Assembly: GCF_018919175.1 (NCBI RefSeq)
Contig: NZ_JAHLQL010000003.1
Coordinates: 1 to 64,000 of the forward strand
DNA length: 64,000 bases
Source of the DNA: Clostridium simiarum
GTDB lineage: Bacteria; Bacillota; Clostridia; Clostridiales; Clostridiaceae
Direction: 5' to 3'
Positions 1 through 9,851 of this stretch are shown piece by piece. The translations under genes and the position numbers were made by a program. The notes below the pieces were generated by a model, which did no database searches, was not told the DNA's origin, and saw only the letters and a list, made by a program, of their open reading frames with translations. Every line of letters starts with the position of its first letter. Positions within the stretch are counted from its first letter, which is position 1.

Positions 1-115
1 GAAAACTCTGAGTTTAATCTACTCAAAATAATTCAAAAGAATTGCTGGTCTTTATATCATCTTTTCTGTTCAATTTTCAAAGATCAAATTGCTTCTTTAC
101 CGAAGCGACTTACTT
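1..115 (-). other. Leader of an rRNA operon lying off the left edge
   Basis: Read on the minus strand this stretch has the sequence GATCTTTGAAAATTGAACAG and then a run ending AAACTCAGAGTTTTC, which resembles the conserved leader just upstream of 16S rRNA in clostridia. A small hairpin (GCTTC/GAAGC) lies at 91-106. The mature rRNA itself is not in the window, so the identity of the downstream RNA is inferred. Confidence 0.6.
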
Positions 116-144
116 ATCTTATCATGTATCTTTTTGCTTGTCAA
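116..144 (-). promoter_or_regulatory. Strong sigma-A promoter for the leftward rRNA leader
   Basis: On the minus strand TTGACA (139-144) is separated by 17 bp from TAAGAT (116-121). The -35 is perfect and the spacing optimal, as expected for a stable-RNA promoter. It fires leftward into the rRNA-type leader. Positions 145-440 hold only AT-rich sequence in which I see no gene. Confidence 0.7.
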
Positions 145-454
145 CAAGTTTTTTATTTTTTATTTCAACCTGTTTTCCTCGCTAAGATGTTTGTTTTCTT
201 ATCGCTTCAAGCGACTTATATATAGTAACATCCATATTAAACACTAACATTTATATTATTCAACATAATTAAAAATTATATTCATCTTTCTTTATAATAC
301 TATTTTTTTCTTCTAATTTCACTTAAGGATACGCTAGGAACTGTTATCTTTATTTTATTTAATTATTGCCACATCTTAAGCTATGTTATATTATTTACTT
401 ATTAGAAATATTATTTAATCATAATAAAATTATAATTAAAATATTAAAGAAAGG

Positions 455-522
455 TAGGTGAAAACCTAGTTTCTAATATCTATTAAAGAATTAAGATTGT
501 GAATTAGACATTACAAACTAGG
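455..522 (+). promoter_or_regulatory. Leader hairpins masking the ribosome binding site of the lipoprotein gene
   Basis: An imperfect inverted repeat of about 20 bp pairs 465-484 with 503-522, with three mismatches. Its right arm ends in the AGG of the only Shine-Dalgarno-like sequence before the TTG start at 529. An alternative small hairpin, TAGGT-GAAA-ACCTA at 455-468, uses part of the left arm, so the two structures exclude each other. Regulatory function is inferred. Confidence 0.4.
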
Positions 523-528
523 AAAAAT

Positions 529-1557
529 TTGTTTTATGGTTCTAAATTATCTAAATTAAAAATCTCCTTAATACTGTTTATAGCATTATTCACCTTGGTT
601 GGCTGTTCTAAAGAAAAAGAAACTTCTACTGGAGACAGTAAAACAGAAAGTAGTTCTTCTACAAACACAAATAATATTACTTCCTCTGGAAATACCATAG
701 AGGACACATCTTCTGATGAGCAACTATCTAAAGCATCTATTTCTACTCCTGTGCAACCCGGTAGTTGGCTTTATGAATTAAACAATAGTTTAATATTTAT
801 AAATTGGAAAGACCAGAACAAAATAAATATTTCTCCTTTAGATAGTAATACCTTTGACTTATCTAAAGCCAAACCCCTAGGAGAATTTTCTGCTAATGAA
901 ATATTCTTATTAAATGACTTTATTTATTATAGTAATATCTTAGACGGCGGTAAACTATATAAAATGAAGACAGATGGAACAGATAATAAAAAATTAAACG
1001 ATCATAATTCTTCAAATATATCTGTGATAGGTAATATGGTCTATTACATAAACAAATCAGATAATAACAGAATATATAGTGTTAATGATGATGGAACTAA
1101 TGTATCTATGATATCAAAGAATAGTACAGGAAAATTCGTTTATGGTGGTGAGTGGATTTTTTATCAAAACGCTAATGATAAATATAAGCTATATGCTATA
1201 AAAAATGATGGGAGCGAAAATGTAAAAGTAACTGATGACGTTTTTGAATATTTAGCTTTAAATAATGACTACATTTATTACTCTAATAAATCTGATAACG
1301 ATAAACTTTATCGCATAAGTCCAGATGGAAGCAATAAAGAAAAGCTATTAGATTTAAAAGTATCGAATCTCATCATTAATAATAATTTATATTTTATAAA
1401 TAAAGATGATATGAATAACCTTTATAGATATTCTCTAAACGATGAAAAGACAGAAAGACTCGCCACGGATATGATATTCGATTACGTTGTAGAATCTTCA
1501 TCTTTATATTATCGAAAAAAGACTGATGATGGAATTCTAATTAGACTAAAAAACTAG
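529..1557 (+). CDS. Lipoprotein with DUF5050-like beta-propeller repeats
   Basis: Predicted secreted lipoprotein of 342 residues. Residues 7-26 form a signal peptide ending in the lipobox L-V-G-C, with Cys26 as the lipidation site. A Ser/Thr/Asn-rich linker (about 27-75) follows. The rest consists of repeats of about 45 residues with recurring YYSN/YYIN, KLY and DDG/TDG motifs, the pattern of DUF5050-type extracellular beta-propellers. Such domains are thought to bind ligands or peptidoglycan at the cell surface; no enzymatic residues are visible. The start is TTG, since no in-frame ATG lies upstream and the weak site AGGAAAAA is at 520-527. The gene stands alone and is convergent with murD. 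Function unknown. Confidence 0.7.
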   Translation: MFYGSKLSKLKISLILFIALFTLVGCSKEKETSTGDSKTESSSSTNTNNITSSGNTIEDTSSDEQLSKASISTPVQPGSWLYELNNSLIFINWKDQNKINISPLDSNTFDLSKAKPLGEFSANEIFLLNDFIYYSNILDGGKLYKMKTDGTDNKKLNDHNSSNISVIGNMVYYINKSDNNRIYSVNDDGTNVSMISKNSTGKFVYGGEWIFYQNANDKYKLYAIKNDGSENVKVTDDVFEYLALNNDYIYYSNKSDNDKLYRISPDGSNKEKLLDLKVSNLIINNNLYFINKDDMNNLYRYSLNDEKTERLATDMIFDYVVESSSLYYRKKTDDGILIRLKN

Positions 1558-1565
1558 TATACTAA

Positions 1566-1603
1566 AAAGACCTAAAGGTTTGTAAAACTTCCTTTAGGTC
1601 TTT
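1566..1603. terminator. Bidirectional terminator between lipoprotein gene and murD
   Basis: A 13-bp stem (1566-1578 with 1591-1603) around AAAGACCTAAAGG sits between two convergent genes, with an A-run on the left and a T-rich stretch on the right. Confidence 0.8.
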
Positions 1604-1639
1604 CTATTTGAAATTTAATGATAAATGTATGCCTTTTAA

Positions 1640-3022
1640 TTAGTCTAAGGTATTCACTATTTCTCTAAATTTATTTCCCCTTACTTCAAAGTTAGGGAAC
1701 ATATCAAAACTCGCACAAGCCGGTGATAATACCACACTATCTCCATCTTTCGATATAGATCGAGCTTTATTTACTGCCTCTTCTAAGGAATTAACTTCAT
1801 AAATAGGTAACTCTAATGATTTTTCGCTCTTTACCTTTTCAAACACTGCTTTTATTTTACCTTTTGTAACTCCTAAAAGCACTAAAGCTTTTACTTTGTC
1901 ATACCCCTTTTCTGCTAATGGTTCAAAAGGAATAGCCTTGTCATATCCTCCAGCAATTAATATTACTGGTTTTTCAAACACAGAAATAGTAGCTAAGGTC
2001 CTAGTAGGACTAGATCCTATGGAATCGTTATAATATTTAGTTCCCCTAACTTCTCTTATAAATTCATTTCTATGAGCTACTCCACTAAAATTCTTAAATA
2101 CTTTTATCATGGCATCCTTGCTAACTTCCTCTTCTACGGCTAAAAAAGCTGCCATATAATTTTCTATGTTGTGTAGACCCTTAATTACCATGTCTTTTCT
2201 TTCACATATAGCTTTTCCTTTTATATATATGGTTTCATTTTCATAATAAGCCCCATCTTCTATGACTCTTTTACTACTAAATAGTTTAACTCTGCCTTCA
2301 ACTTCATCTCTTATGCTATAGGTTATCTCATTTTCTCTATTTAATATGACCACACCGCTTGCTCCTTGATTGGCAAATATGTTTTTCTTTGCTTGAATAT
2401 ATTCTTCCATACCCTTGTGTACGTCTAAATGATTAGGAGTAATATTTGTTACAATAGCTACTTCTGGACATACATCCATGGTCATAAGTTGAAAGCTGGA
2501 AAGTTCTATAACAACCCTATCATTAGGTTTCATATCCTCTATCTTAGAAAACAATGGTGTTCCTATGTTTCCTCCCACCCAAGTATTATATCCTTCTTCC
2601 TTTAAAAGATTATATATTATTGTAGTTGTAGTTGTTTTTCCATCACTACCTGTTACTCCATATATTTTAGCTGGGCAATACCTAACAAACTCCTCCATTT
2701 CAGAGGTTATATAAGCCCCCTCTTCTTTAACTCTAAGAAGAGCTTCACTATCTATTCTCATTGATGGTGTCTTAAACACCACATCAAATCCTGAAAGTTT
2801 ATCTAAATACCCCTCCCCTAGTTGGAATTTAACATTCTTTTTTTCAAATTCCTCAACTATAGTTCCTAACTGTTCTTCTGTCTTTTTATCAAAAGCTGTA
2901 ACTTTAGCTCCTATATCCACTAGCATATTTATTAAGGGTATATTACTAACCCCTACTCCTACAACAGCTACATTTTTTCCTTTTATATATGATTTAAATT
3001 CTTTAAACTCTTTCTTTCCCAT
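1640..3022 (-). CDS. murD: UDP-N-acetylmuramoylalanine--D-glutamate ligase
   Basis: Cytoplasmic Mur ligase that adds D-glutamate to UDP-MurNAc-L-Ala in peptidoglycan precursor synthesis, using ATP. The protein has 460 residues. An N-terminal Rossmann segment ([10 protein letters not shown]) is followed by the ATP loop [11 protein letters not shown] near residues 122-132, the central-domain ELSSFQL and [11 protein letters not shown] motifs, and the C-terminal domain with [10 protein letters not shown]. The frame extends five codons further to a TTG, but that codon lies inside the GGAGG ribosome binding site. The ATG at 3022 follows GGAGGTATATATC at normal spacing and is chosen. Monocistronic between the terminator on its left and the divergent ogt gene. 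Confidence 0.95.
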   Translation of the reverse strand: MGKKEFKEFKSYIKGKNVAVVGVGVSNIPLINMLVDIGAKVTAFDKKTEEQLGTIVEEFEKKNVKFQLGEGYLDKLSGFDVVFKTPSMRIDSEALLRVKEEGAYITSEMEEFVRYCPAKIYGVTGSDGKTTTTTIIYNLLKEEGYNTWVGGNIGTPLFSKIEDMKPNDRVVIELSSFQLMTMDVCPEVAIVTNITPNHLDVHKGMEEYIQAKKNIFANQGASGVVILNRENEITYSIRDEVEGRVKLFSSKRVIEDGAYYENETIYIKGKAICERKDMVIKGLHNIENYMAAFLAVEEEVSKDAMIKVFKNFSGVAHRNEFIREVRGTKYYNDSIGSSPTRTLATISVFEKPVILIAGGYDKAIPFEPLAEKGYDKVKALVLLGVTKGKIKAVFEKVKSEKSLELPIYEVNSLEEAVNKARSISKDGDSVVLSPACASFDMFPNFEVRGNKFREIVNTLD

Positions 3023-3249
3023 GATATATACCTCCAAAATTTTACAACTTAATCTTTGACACTATTTATTATATAAATACTTTACTTTAAATTCTTTTTA
3101 TCCTTTGGCTGACATATTTATCATCCAGAATAATTTTATCACATTACCTTAAATAAGTTAATAAATTAAGCGCTTTATATAAAGCTAGTAAAAATTCTTT
3201 ATTTCTAATATTATATAAATATGATATCACATAGCAAGGAGGGATTGAT

Positions 3250-3714
3250 ATGAATGAAATATTTAAAGGTTATTATAGTTCGCCCATTGGGATTATAGAG
3301 GTATCAGCAGATAATCAAGGAATAACTTCTCTTTACTTTGTTGATACTTTAGGTATTTCAGAAAACAATAATCTTATTTCAAAATGTCTAACTCAATTAG
3401 ATGAATATTTTAAGGGTTTTAGAAAGGATTTTGAAATAACTCTATCCTATAAATTTGGAACTGAATTTCAACACAAAGTGTGGAATGCTTTAAAAAATAT
3501 TTCTTATGGTAATACTTGTAGCTATAAGGATATAGCTATTGCTATAGGAAATGAAAAGGCAGTTCGTGCTGTTGGTGGGGCAAATAATAAGAATCCCCTC
3601 TCCATAATAATTCCTTGCCATAGAGTGGTAGGTATGAATGGCAAATTAGTGGGCTATGGTGGTGGACTATGGCGAAAAGAATGGCTTTTAGAGCACGAGA
3701 ACAAAAACAAATAA
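3250..3714 (+). CDS. ogt: Methylated-DNA--protein-cysteine methyltransferase
   Basis: Suicide DNA-repair protein that transfers the alkyl group from O6-alkylguanine to its own cysteine. At 154 residues it has the usual length of short Ogt proteins without an AdaA domain. The active-site motif PCHRV lies at 122-126 with Cys123 as acceptor; the helix-turn-helix YGNTCSYKDIA and the arginine finger in RAVGGANN are present upstream. The ATG follows AAGGAGGGATTGAT. Single gene, divergent from murD. Confidence 0.95.
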   Translation: MNEIFKGYYSSPIGIIEVSADNQGITSLYFVDTLGISENNNLISKCLTQLDEYFKGFRKDFEITLSYKFGTEFQHKVWNALKNISYGNTCSYKDIAIAIGNEKAVRAVGGANNKNPLSIIIPCHRVVGMNGKLVGYGGGLWRKEWLLEHENKNK

Positions 3715-3730
3715 TTTTGTAGAAATCATA

Positions 3731-3756
3731 AAAAAGACCACAAATGTGGTCTTTTT
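3731..3756. terminator. Bidirectional terminator between ogt and glyS
   Basis: A perfect 12-bp stem (3731-3742 with 3745-3756, AAAAAGACCACA) ends in A and T runs, so it can stop transcription in both directions between convergent genes. Confidence 0.85.
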
Positions 3757-3757
3757 C

Positions 3758-5149
3758 TTAAAATTCCATTTTTGATTTTACGTAGTTTACTAATTCATCT
3801 ACATTCATTCTTACTTGTTGCATAGTATCTCTATCTCTTACTGTAACTGTGTTATCTTCAAGAGTATCGAAGTCTACTGTTACACAGAACGGAGTTCCTA
3901 TTTCATCTTCTCTTCTATATCTCTTTCCTATACTTCCTGCTTCATCATATTCTACATTAAATTCTCTTCTTAATTTATCATAGATTTCTGTTGCTTTTTC
4001 AGAAAGTTTTTTAGTAAGTGGTAATATAGCTACCTTGAAAGGTGCTAATGCAGGGTGTAGACGTAATACTGTTCTAACATCTCCACCTTCTAGCTCTTCC
4101 TCATCATAAGCATCACATAGGAATGCTAAGGCAACTCTATCTGCTCCTAATGAAGGCTCTACACAATATGGAACATATCTTTCATTTGTAGTAGGATCAA
4201 GGTAACTCATATCTTCTCCTGAATGGCTAGCATGTTGCTTTAAATCATAGTCAGTTCTATCTGCTATCCCCCATAACTCTCCCCATCCGAATGGGAAAAG
4301 GTATTCTATATCCGAAGTAGCCTTGCTATAGAAAGATAATTCCTCTTCGCTATGATCTCTCATTCTTAGATTATCTTTACCCATACCTAAGTTTAATAAG
4401 AAATTCCAGCAGTAATCTCTCCAATATCCAAACCACTCTAAATCTGTTCCAGGTTTGCAGAAAAATTCTAGTTCCATTTGTTCGAATTCTCTAGTTCTAA
4501 ATACGAAGTTTCCTGGAGTTATTTCATTTCTAAAAGATTTACCTATTTGAGCTATACCAAAAGGTACCTTTTTCCTTGAAGTCCTTTGAACATTTTTAAA
4601 GTTAACAAATATACCCTGAGCTGTTTCTGGTCTTAAATATATTTCTGATTTAGCATCCTCTGTTACACCTTGGAAAGTCTTGAACATAAGGTTAAATTTT
4701 CTTATGTCTGTGAAATTTTTCTTTTCACACTTTGGACAGTGTATATCATTACTATCTATATATTCTTTTAGTTCTTCATTGCTCCATCCGTCAGCAGATG
4801 CTACTTCTGCACCTTGCTCTGTCATATGATCTTCAACTAATTTATCTGCTCTAAATCTCGCTTTACATTCTTTACAATCCATAAGTGGATCTGAAAACCC
4901 TCCAACATGTCCTGATGCTACCCAAACTTCGCTGTTCATAAGTATTGCGCAGTCAACACCAACATTATATGGACTTTCTTGCACAAACTTCTTCCACCAA
5001 GCTTTTTTTACGTTATTTTTAAATTCCACCCCTAGAGGACCATAATCCCAAGAGTTTGCAAGTCCTCCGTATATTTCTGAACCTGGATATATATATCCTC
5101 TGCCTTTACATAAAGCTACAACTTTATCCATTGTTTTTTCAAATGCCAT
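3758..5149 (-). CDS. glyS: Glycine--tRNA ligase, homodimeric type
   Basis: Class II aminoacyl-tRNA synthetase charging tRNA-Gly. The 463-residue single chain is the alpha-2 (eukaryal/archaeal-like) form, not the alpha2-beta2 form. Visible are the N-terminal catalytic core beginning [22 protein letters not shown], a zinc-binding-like insert with CKEC and CPKC pairs, motif 2 ([21 protein letters not shown]), motif 3 ([13 protein letters not shown]) and the C-terminal anticodon-binding domain. It follows a T-box leader, so expression probably rises when tRNA-Gly is uncharged. The ribosome binding site is AAGGAGGTAATTTAT before the ATG. Confidence 0.96.
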   Translation of the reverse strand: MAFEKTMDKVVALCKGRGYIYPGSEIYGGLANSWDYGPLGVEFKNNVKKAWWKKFVQESPYNVGVDCAILMNSEVWVASGHVGGFSDPLMDCKECKARFRADKLVEDHMTEQGAEVASADGWSNEELKEYIDSNDIHCPKCEKKNFTDIRKFNLMFKTFQGVTEDAKSEIYLRPETAQGIFVNFKNVQRTSRKKVPFGIAQIGKSFRNEITPGNFVFRTREFEQMELEFFCKPGTDLEWFGYWRDYCWNFLLNLGMGKDNLRMRDHSEEELSFYSKATSDIEYLFPFGWGELWGIADRTDYDLKQHASHSGEDMSYLDPTTNERYVPYCVEPSLGADRVALAFLCDAYDEEELEGGDVRTVLRLHPALAPFKVAILPLTKKLSEKATEIYDKLRREFNVEYDEAGSIGKRYRREDEIGTPFCVTVDFDTLEDNTVTVRDRDTMQQVRMNVDELVNYVKSKMEF

Positions 5150-5260
5150 ATAAATTACCTCCTTACTATTATATCAAGTGATTTTTAAGTTCAGGTGGAT
5201 TTTTCTATAAGGAACACCTCTTCCATCTGAGCTTTAAAAGAACTTCTAAAAATGGGTAAC

Positions 5261-5435
5261 AAAAAAAGCCTTACCTCTAAGGGACGAAAATACATTCCGC
5301 GGTTCCACCCTCATTGGCAATAGCCCTACTCTCAATACATTTCCACTCAAAAGCTCCCTTCACCTTAATACCATAATGGTTTCCACCCTGCACCATCTCT
5401 CTAAAAAAGCACTTAAAGTTACTCTTCTTTATCAT
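5261..5435 (-). promoter_or_regulatory. T-box riboswitch (Gly) upstream of glyS
   Basis: On the minus strand the leader has the AAGAGTAA and AGAGAG stem I landmarks, the conserved T-box GGGTGGAACCGCG at 5298-5310, and a terminator hairpin (CCTTA-GAGG-TAAGG) followed by a run of seven T at about 5261-5286. A GGG/GGA triplet after GTGAA near 5355-5361 fits a glycine specifier. Uncharged tRNA-Gly should favour the antiterminator; that mechanism is established for the class. Confidence 0.9.
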
Positions 5436-5463
5436 TGTGAAATTTTATTAAATTATATAATTA

Positions 5464-5491
5464 ATTTTATCAAATTAGATGCTATTGTCAA
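5464..5491 (-). promoter_or_regulatory. Promoter of the glyS T-box transcript
   Basis: On the minus strand TTGACA (5486-5491) lies 16 bp upstream of TAAAAT (5464-5469), just upstream of the T-box leader. Confidence 0.6.
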
Positions 5492-5550
5492 GTTCCTTAT
5501 AAATATGGGTTGTATGACATAGCACATGTTATTTATCAAAAAAATAAAAA

Positions 5551-5625
5551 TGGCTCCGCGAAGAGGATTCGAACCTCCAACCTATCGGTTAACAGCCGAG
5601 TGCTCCACCGTTGAGCTATCGCGGA
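5551..5625 (-). tRNA. tRNA-Asn (GTT)
   Basis: A 75-nt cloverleaf with encoded CCA. The anticodon loop CTGTTAA gives anticodon GTT. The acceptor TCCGCGA pairs with TCGCGGA, and the T-loop GTTCGAATC is present. It stands alone between lysS and the glyS leader. Confidence 0.97.
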
Positions 5626-5745
5626 ACGTTATTACAAATATTATTATATCAACTTATTTTAAAATTGCAAGATATTTTTAAATTTATTTTTAAAAGTTTT
5701 TCATATCTATATAAGTTAAAACATAATAAAACTTAATATAAAATA

Positions 5746-5783
5746 AAGAGGATTTAAGAATTAATTAATTCTTAAATCCTCTT
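5746..5783 (-). terminator. Terminator downstream of lysS
   Basis: A 17-bp stem (5746-5762 with 5767-5783) follows the lysS stop; on the minus strand it is followed by TATTTTATATT. Confidence 0.8.
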
Positions 5784-5827
5784 AAAATTGAAATTTATAA
5801 TAAAAAACTTAAATCTTTAATAACAAA

Positions 5828-7333
5828 TTAATTTTGAGGCTTCATGGTTGGGAATAGTATTACGTCTCTTATAGAATAAGCATCTGTTAAGAACATTACT
5901 ATTCTATCTATTCCTATTCCTAATCCTCCTGTAGGTGGCATTCCAGTTTCTAAAGCACTCATAAATTCTTCATCTATTACATAAGCTTCATCATCTCCAA
6001 GTTCTCTTTCCTTAGCTTGTTGAGTGAATCTATCTCTTTGAACTATAGGATCATTTAACTCTGAGTAAGCATTACATACTTCTCTTCCAAATATAAATCC
6101 TTCAAATCTTTCTGTATATTCAGCATTTCCTCTTTTCTTCTTAGTTAGAGGTGATATCTCTACTGGATAATCGCATACAAAAGTTGGTTGTATCAATTTT
6201 TCTTCTGCATATTCTTCGAATAATGCATTTAATACATCTGCCTTAGTACAATCCTTCAGTTCTTTCTTGAATTCTAAATGCTTTTCTTTAGCTATAACCC
6301 TAGCTTCTTCATCTGTTTTTATTTCATTAAAATCTACATTGGCATATTCTTTTACTAAGTCAACCATAGTAGCTCTTCTCCATGGTGGAGCAAATTCTAT
6401 TTCAGTTCCTTGATAAGTAAGCTTAGTGGTGCCATGAATTTTTTCGCAGGCATAAGCTACAAGGTTTTCCATTATCTCCATCATATCATTATAATCAGCA
6501 TAAGCTTCATATAACTCTATCATAGTGAACTCGGGGTTATGTCTTATATCAATTCCTTCATTTCTAAAGTTTTTGCCCATGTCATATACTTTTTCAAATC
6601 CAGCTACTATACATCTTTTTAAATATAACTCTGTAGCTATTCTAAGATACATATCTATATCTAATGCATTATGATGAGTTGCAAATGGTCTTGCAGCCGC
6701 ACCTCCAGCAATAGGTGAAAGTATAGGAGTTTCCACCTCCAAGTATCCCCTGTTATCTAAAAATTCTCTTATGTATCTTATTATTTTTGACCTCATGATA
6801 AAAGTTTCTTTTACTTTTGGATTTGTTATTATATCCACTTCTCTTTGTCTATATCTTAAATCTGGATCTTTTAATCCATGCCATTTCTCTGGTAACGGCT
6901 TTAAAGACTTAGAAATAAGTTCATATTCAGTAACTTGAACACTTATCTCCTCTGTTCTAGTCTTGAACACTTTACCAGTAACACTTATCCAGTCACCTAA
7001 ATCTAATGTTTTAAATTCTTTATGTTTCTCTTCCCCTAATACATCTATCTTTATAAATAGTTGGATTCTGCCATCTTTATCGTGTATGTCTGCAAATCCT
7101 GCTTTACCTTGAACTCTTTTAGACATAAGTCTTCCAGCTATTTTTACTTCTGCTCCTTCTAAAACATCATAGTTTTCTTTAATTTGTAATGAACTATGCG
7201 TTCTTTCAACCTTGTACACATCAAATGGGTCTCTGCCTTGAGCTTGTAATTCTGATAACTTTTGTCTTCTTAAAGCCTCTTGTTCGCTATAACTTGCTTC
7301 AAGCTCTTTAATATTCATTTCATCATTTGCCAT
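5828..7333 (-). CDS. lysS: Lysine--tRNA ligase, class II
   Basis: Charges tRNA-Lys. The 501-residue protein has an N-terminal OB-fold anticodon-binding domain (about 60-160, [20 protein letters not shown]) and the class II core with motif 2 ([18 protein letters not shown]) and motif 3 ([11 protein letters not shown]). It lies 25 bp downstream of greA on the same strand and is probably cotranscribed with it. The ATG follows AATGGAGGGATACTA. In Bacillus lysS also sits at the end of the dusB region, which supports the conserved neighbourhood. Confidence 0.97.
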   Translation of the reverse strand: MANDEMNIKELEASYSEQEALRRQKLSELQAQGRDPFDVYKVERTHSSLQIKENYDVLEGAEVKIAGRLMSKRVQGKAGFADIHDKDGRIQLFIKIDVLGEEKHKEFKTLDLGDWISVTGKVFKTRTEEISVQVTEYELISKSLKPLPEKWHGLKDPDLRYRQREVDIITNPKVKETFIMRSKIIRYIREFLDNRGYLEVETPILSPIAGGAAARPFATHHNALDIDMYLRIATELYLKRCIVAGFEKVYDMGKNFRNEGIDIRHNPEFTMIELYEAYADYNDMMEIMENLVAYACEKIHGTTKLTYQGTEIEFAPPWRRATMVDLVKEYANVDFNEIKTDEEARVIAKEKHLEFKKELKDCTKADVLNALFEEYAEEKLIQPTFVCDYPVEISPLTKKKRGNAEYTERFEGFIFGREVCNAYSELNDPIVQRDRFTQQAKERELGDDEAYVIDEEFMSALETGMPPTGGLGIGIDRIVMFLTDAYSIRDVILFPTMKPQN

Positions 7334-7358
7334 TAGTATCCCTCCATTTAATCCATTG

Positions 7359-7841
7359 TTAATCTCTTCTTATGCCAAGTATCTCAAACTTATTTACTCC
7401 TCCTGGAACATTCACTTCAACTACTGCTCCTACTTTCTTTCCCATAAGTGAACTTCCTACTGGTGATTCATTAGATATCTTAAATTCCATAGGGTCTGCT
7501 TCCGCTGAACCAACTATGGTATATTCTACTTCTTCATCGAATTCATAGTCCTTAACCTTTACTATAGATCCAACTGATACTGTATCTATAGATATTTCAC
7601 TCTCATCAACAACTGACGCATTTTTTAACATATTTTCTAATTGAAGTATTCTTCCTTCAACAAAAGCTTGCTCATTTTTAGCTTCATCATATTCTGAGTT
7701 TTCACTTAAATCTCCATAACCTAACGCTACTTTTATCTTTTCTGTTATTTCTTTTCTTTTAACACTTTTAAGATATTCTAATTCCTCTTCTAACTTTTTA
7801 ACACCCTCATAGGTCATTATATATTTTTTTGCCTCACTCAT
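7359..7841 (-). CDS. greA: Transcription elongation factor GreA
   Basis: Stimulates transcript cleavage by backtracked RNA polymerase. The 160-residue protein has the N-terminal antiparallel coiled coil (about 10-78) with the acidic tip [13 protein letters not shown], and the C-terminal FKBP-like domain with GSIVKVKD and [14 protein letters not shown]. The start follows AGAAGGGGAG. First gene of a greA-lysS pair. Confidence 0.95.
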   Translation of the reverse strand: MSEAKKYIMTYEGVKKLEEELEYLKSVKRKEITEKIKVALGYGDLSENSEYDEAKNEQAFVEGRILQLENMLKNASVVDESEISIDTVSVGSIVKVKDYEFDEEVEYTIVGSAEADPMEFKISNESPVGSSLMGKKVGAVVEVNVPGGVNKFEILGIRRD

Positions 7842-7970
7842 TTTTTTCTCCCCTTCTAAATCATCATTTTATATGTATTCTATATCATAAAAAATAAAAC
7901 TACTAAAAAGTCCAATACATTTTAATAATTATAAATCAGCTAAAATGTCTTTGTCAACAAAACTCCTTAG

Positions 7971-8798
7971 CTAAAGCACTATTAGTCTTTCATTAAACTT
8001 TATCTTATCTATAAACAATCCATTATATCTTAAAGAAGTCTCTATATCCTTCTCTGACATTTGGCATAGTATAGCACCTATAAGCTCTGGAGATATATCT
8101 TCTAAAAGATTACTCCACTGCGACTTAAATGATATATCATTTATAAATGTATCTCTTATTTCATACGGTTCATATATATTATTTATATACCATATATTAT
8201 CGCAATATCCATAACCTTTATCCCTAGTACTTATAACAAAGTCAGATATTTTTACTGCATATTCTTCCTCATAGGTGATCTCCGGAGAAATCCCAAAGTT
8301 AGCTATTATCTTTTGTTGAACTTTTGAGGTTTTTTTTATGTCCTTAGATAATAATACTATGTGCCTACATTGCTTTGAAAGTTCTTCTAATATATTATAC
8401 GCTTTAGGATCTAAACTATCATCCACTAATATAGTGCTATTTTTTAAGGATTTATTAGTTTTTCTAAGAACTAGCTGTATACTTTTGACTACACTATATG
8501 CAAAAACTTTTCTTTGAAATTCATTAAGTAAATTATAATCATAATTTCTAATACCCCTAGGACTTACTAAAAATCTAGGTACACCCATCTTTCTTTTTAT
8601 GTTGTAAATATTCTTAGAATATGCTGTTTTATTTCTGTTTTGTGGTAAATATCCATAATGTATATTTAGATTTATATCCTTAATATATACTTTATTATCT
8701 ATACCACATTTTAATCTATCAACAATCCTGGACATGGCATTAAATTTATCATAAGGTTTGCCTCTTCTTTGTACCTCTACATTTAATATATCAATCAT
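7971..8798 (-). CDS. Uncharacterised protein between greA and dusB
   Basis: I do not recognise a named family. The 275-residue protein is probably cytoplasmic; no signal peptide or membrane segment is visible. The N-terminal part has basic stretches (KRKMGVPRFLVSPRG). Residues about 125-205 look like a Rossmann-type alpha/beta unit (STILVDDSLD, HIVLLSKDI, DFVISTRDKG), with the Asp pair in VDDS and a later acidic EEE. The frame extends 13 codons further upstream, but the ATG at 8798 follows GAGGTGAATCTT and begins MIDILNVEV, so it is preferred. It sits downstream of dusB on the same strand with an 80-bp gap. No function is proposed. Confidence 0.7.
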   Translation of the reverse strand: MIDILNVEVQRRGKPYDKFNAMSRIVDRLKCGIDNKVYIKDINLNIHYGYLPQNRNKTAYSKNIYNIKRKMGVPRFLVSPRGIRNYDYNLLNEFQRKVFAYSVVKSIQLVLRKTNKSLKNSTILVDDSLDPKAYNILEELSKQCRHIVLLSKDIKKTSKVQQKIIANFGISPEITYEEEYAVKISDFVISTRDKGYGYCDNIWYINNIYEPYEIRDTFINDISFKSQWSNLLEDISPELIGAILCQMSEKDIETSLRYNGLFIDKIKFNERLIVL

Positions 8799-8878
8799 AA
8801 GATTCACCTCATAATATTTATACCATAGTCTATTCAATTTCTTCCTTATTAATTACTAGATTTAATTCTTTATATTAT

Positions 8879-9847
8879 CTAATCTTCTAAGAGCTTTTTG
8901 TATTCTTCCATTAAATCCAAAACCTTCATTGCACTTTTTTCCATATTTACAGCCATTTTTATATCTGTGCAGTTTTTTAGTCCCTTTACATACCAAGCTA
9001 TATGCTTTCTCATCTCTCTTACCACTTTATCTTCTTCATCATATTCTAAAGAGATCTTATAGTGTTTTATGCATAAATCTATCTTTTCTAAGTCTGTAGG
9101 ATATATAGCTTCTTCTCCTTGTAGTATGGACTTTATCTGTTTAAATATCCAAGGGTTTCCCAAACTCCCTCTAGCCACCATTATACCATCACAATGAGAT
9201 ATATCTATAAGTCTTTTAGCATCTTCTGCAGAAAACACATCTCCATTTCCTATTACAGGTATAGTTAAAGCTTCTTTTACTTCTTTTATTAAATTCCAAT
9301 CAGCCTTACCTTCATACATCTGCTCTCTAGTCCTACCATGAACTGTTACAGCCTTTGCTCCAGCTTCCTCTAAAACCTTAGCAAAATCTACAGCAGTGCT
9401 CTCTTCTCTAGTAAAGCCTTTTCTTATTTTAACTGTTACTGGTTTCCTTGAAGCTTTAACTACTTCTTTTACTATTTCAAAAGCACGTTTAGGTTCCTTC
9501 ATTAAAGCAGATCCCTCACCATTTTTAACTATTTTAGGTGCTGGACACCCCATATTTATATCAATTATATCTACATCTTCTCTATTACTTAATTTTTCTG
9601 CCATGGTAGCCATTATATAAGGTTCATTTCCAAAGATTTGTACCGCTGATGGCTTTTCTTTCTCTGATATCCTTAAAAGCTTTTCAGTATTTTCACTACC
9701 ATAATATAGTGCTTTTGCACTAACCATTTCAGTATAAGTTAAACCACATCCCATATCCTTACATAACCTTCTAAAGGCTACATCTGTAAATCCAGCCATA
9801 GGAGCTAATAGAACTGGATTTTCAATATATACATTGTGTATTTTCAT
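8879..9847 (-). CDS. dusB: tRNA-dihydrouridine synthase, DusB/NifR3 family
   Basis: FMN- and NADPH-dependent enzyme that reduces uridine to dihydrouridine in tRNA D-loops. The 322-residue TIM-barrel protein starts with ENPVLLAPMAGFTD; the catalytic Cys101 lies in NMGCPAPKIVKNGEGSALM; FMN-phosphate contacts VIGNGDVF and MVARGSLGNPW follow. The C-terminal helical RNA-binding region carries HIAWYVKGLKN. It begins 5 bp after coaX on the same strand, a strong sign of one operon. Ribosome binding site AAGGAGTAATTTT. Confidence 0.96.
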   Translation of the reverse strand: MKIHNVYIENPVLLAPMAGFTDVAFRRLCKDMGCGLTYTEMVSAKALYYGSENTEKLLRISEKEKPSAVQIFGNEPYIMATMAEKLSNREDVDIIDINMGCPAPKIVKNGEGSALMKEPKRAFEIVKEVVKASRKPVTVKIRKGFTREESTAVDFAKVLEEAGAKAVTVHGRTREQMYEGKADWNLIKEVKEALTIPVIGNGDVFSAEDAKRLIDISHCDGIMVARGSLGNPWIFKQIKSILQGEEAIYPTDLEKIDLCIKHYKISLEYDEEDKVVREMRKHIAWYVKGLKNCTDIKMAVNMEKSAMKVLDLMEEYKKLLED

Positions 9848-9851
9848 AAAA

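Noticed and set aside
3023..3037. TTG start for murD five codons upstream
   Set aside because: The codon lies inside the GGAGG ribosome binding site.
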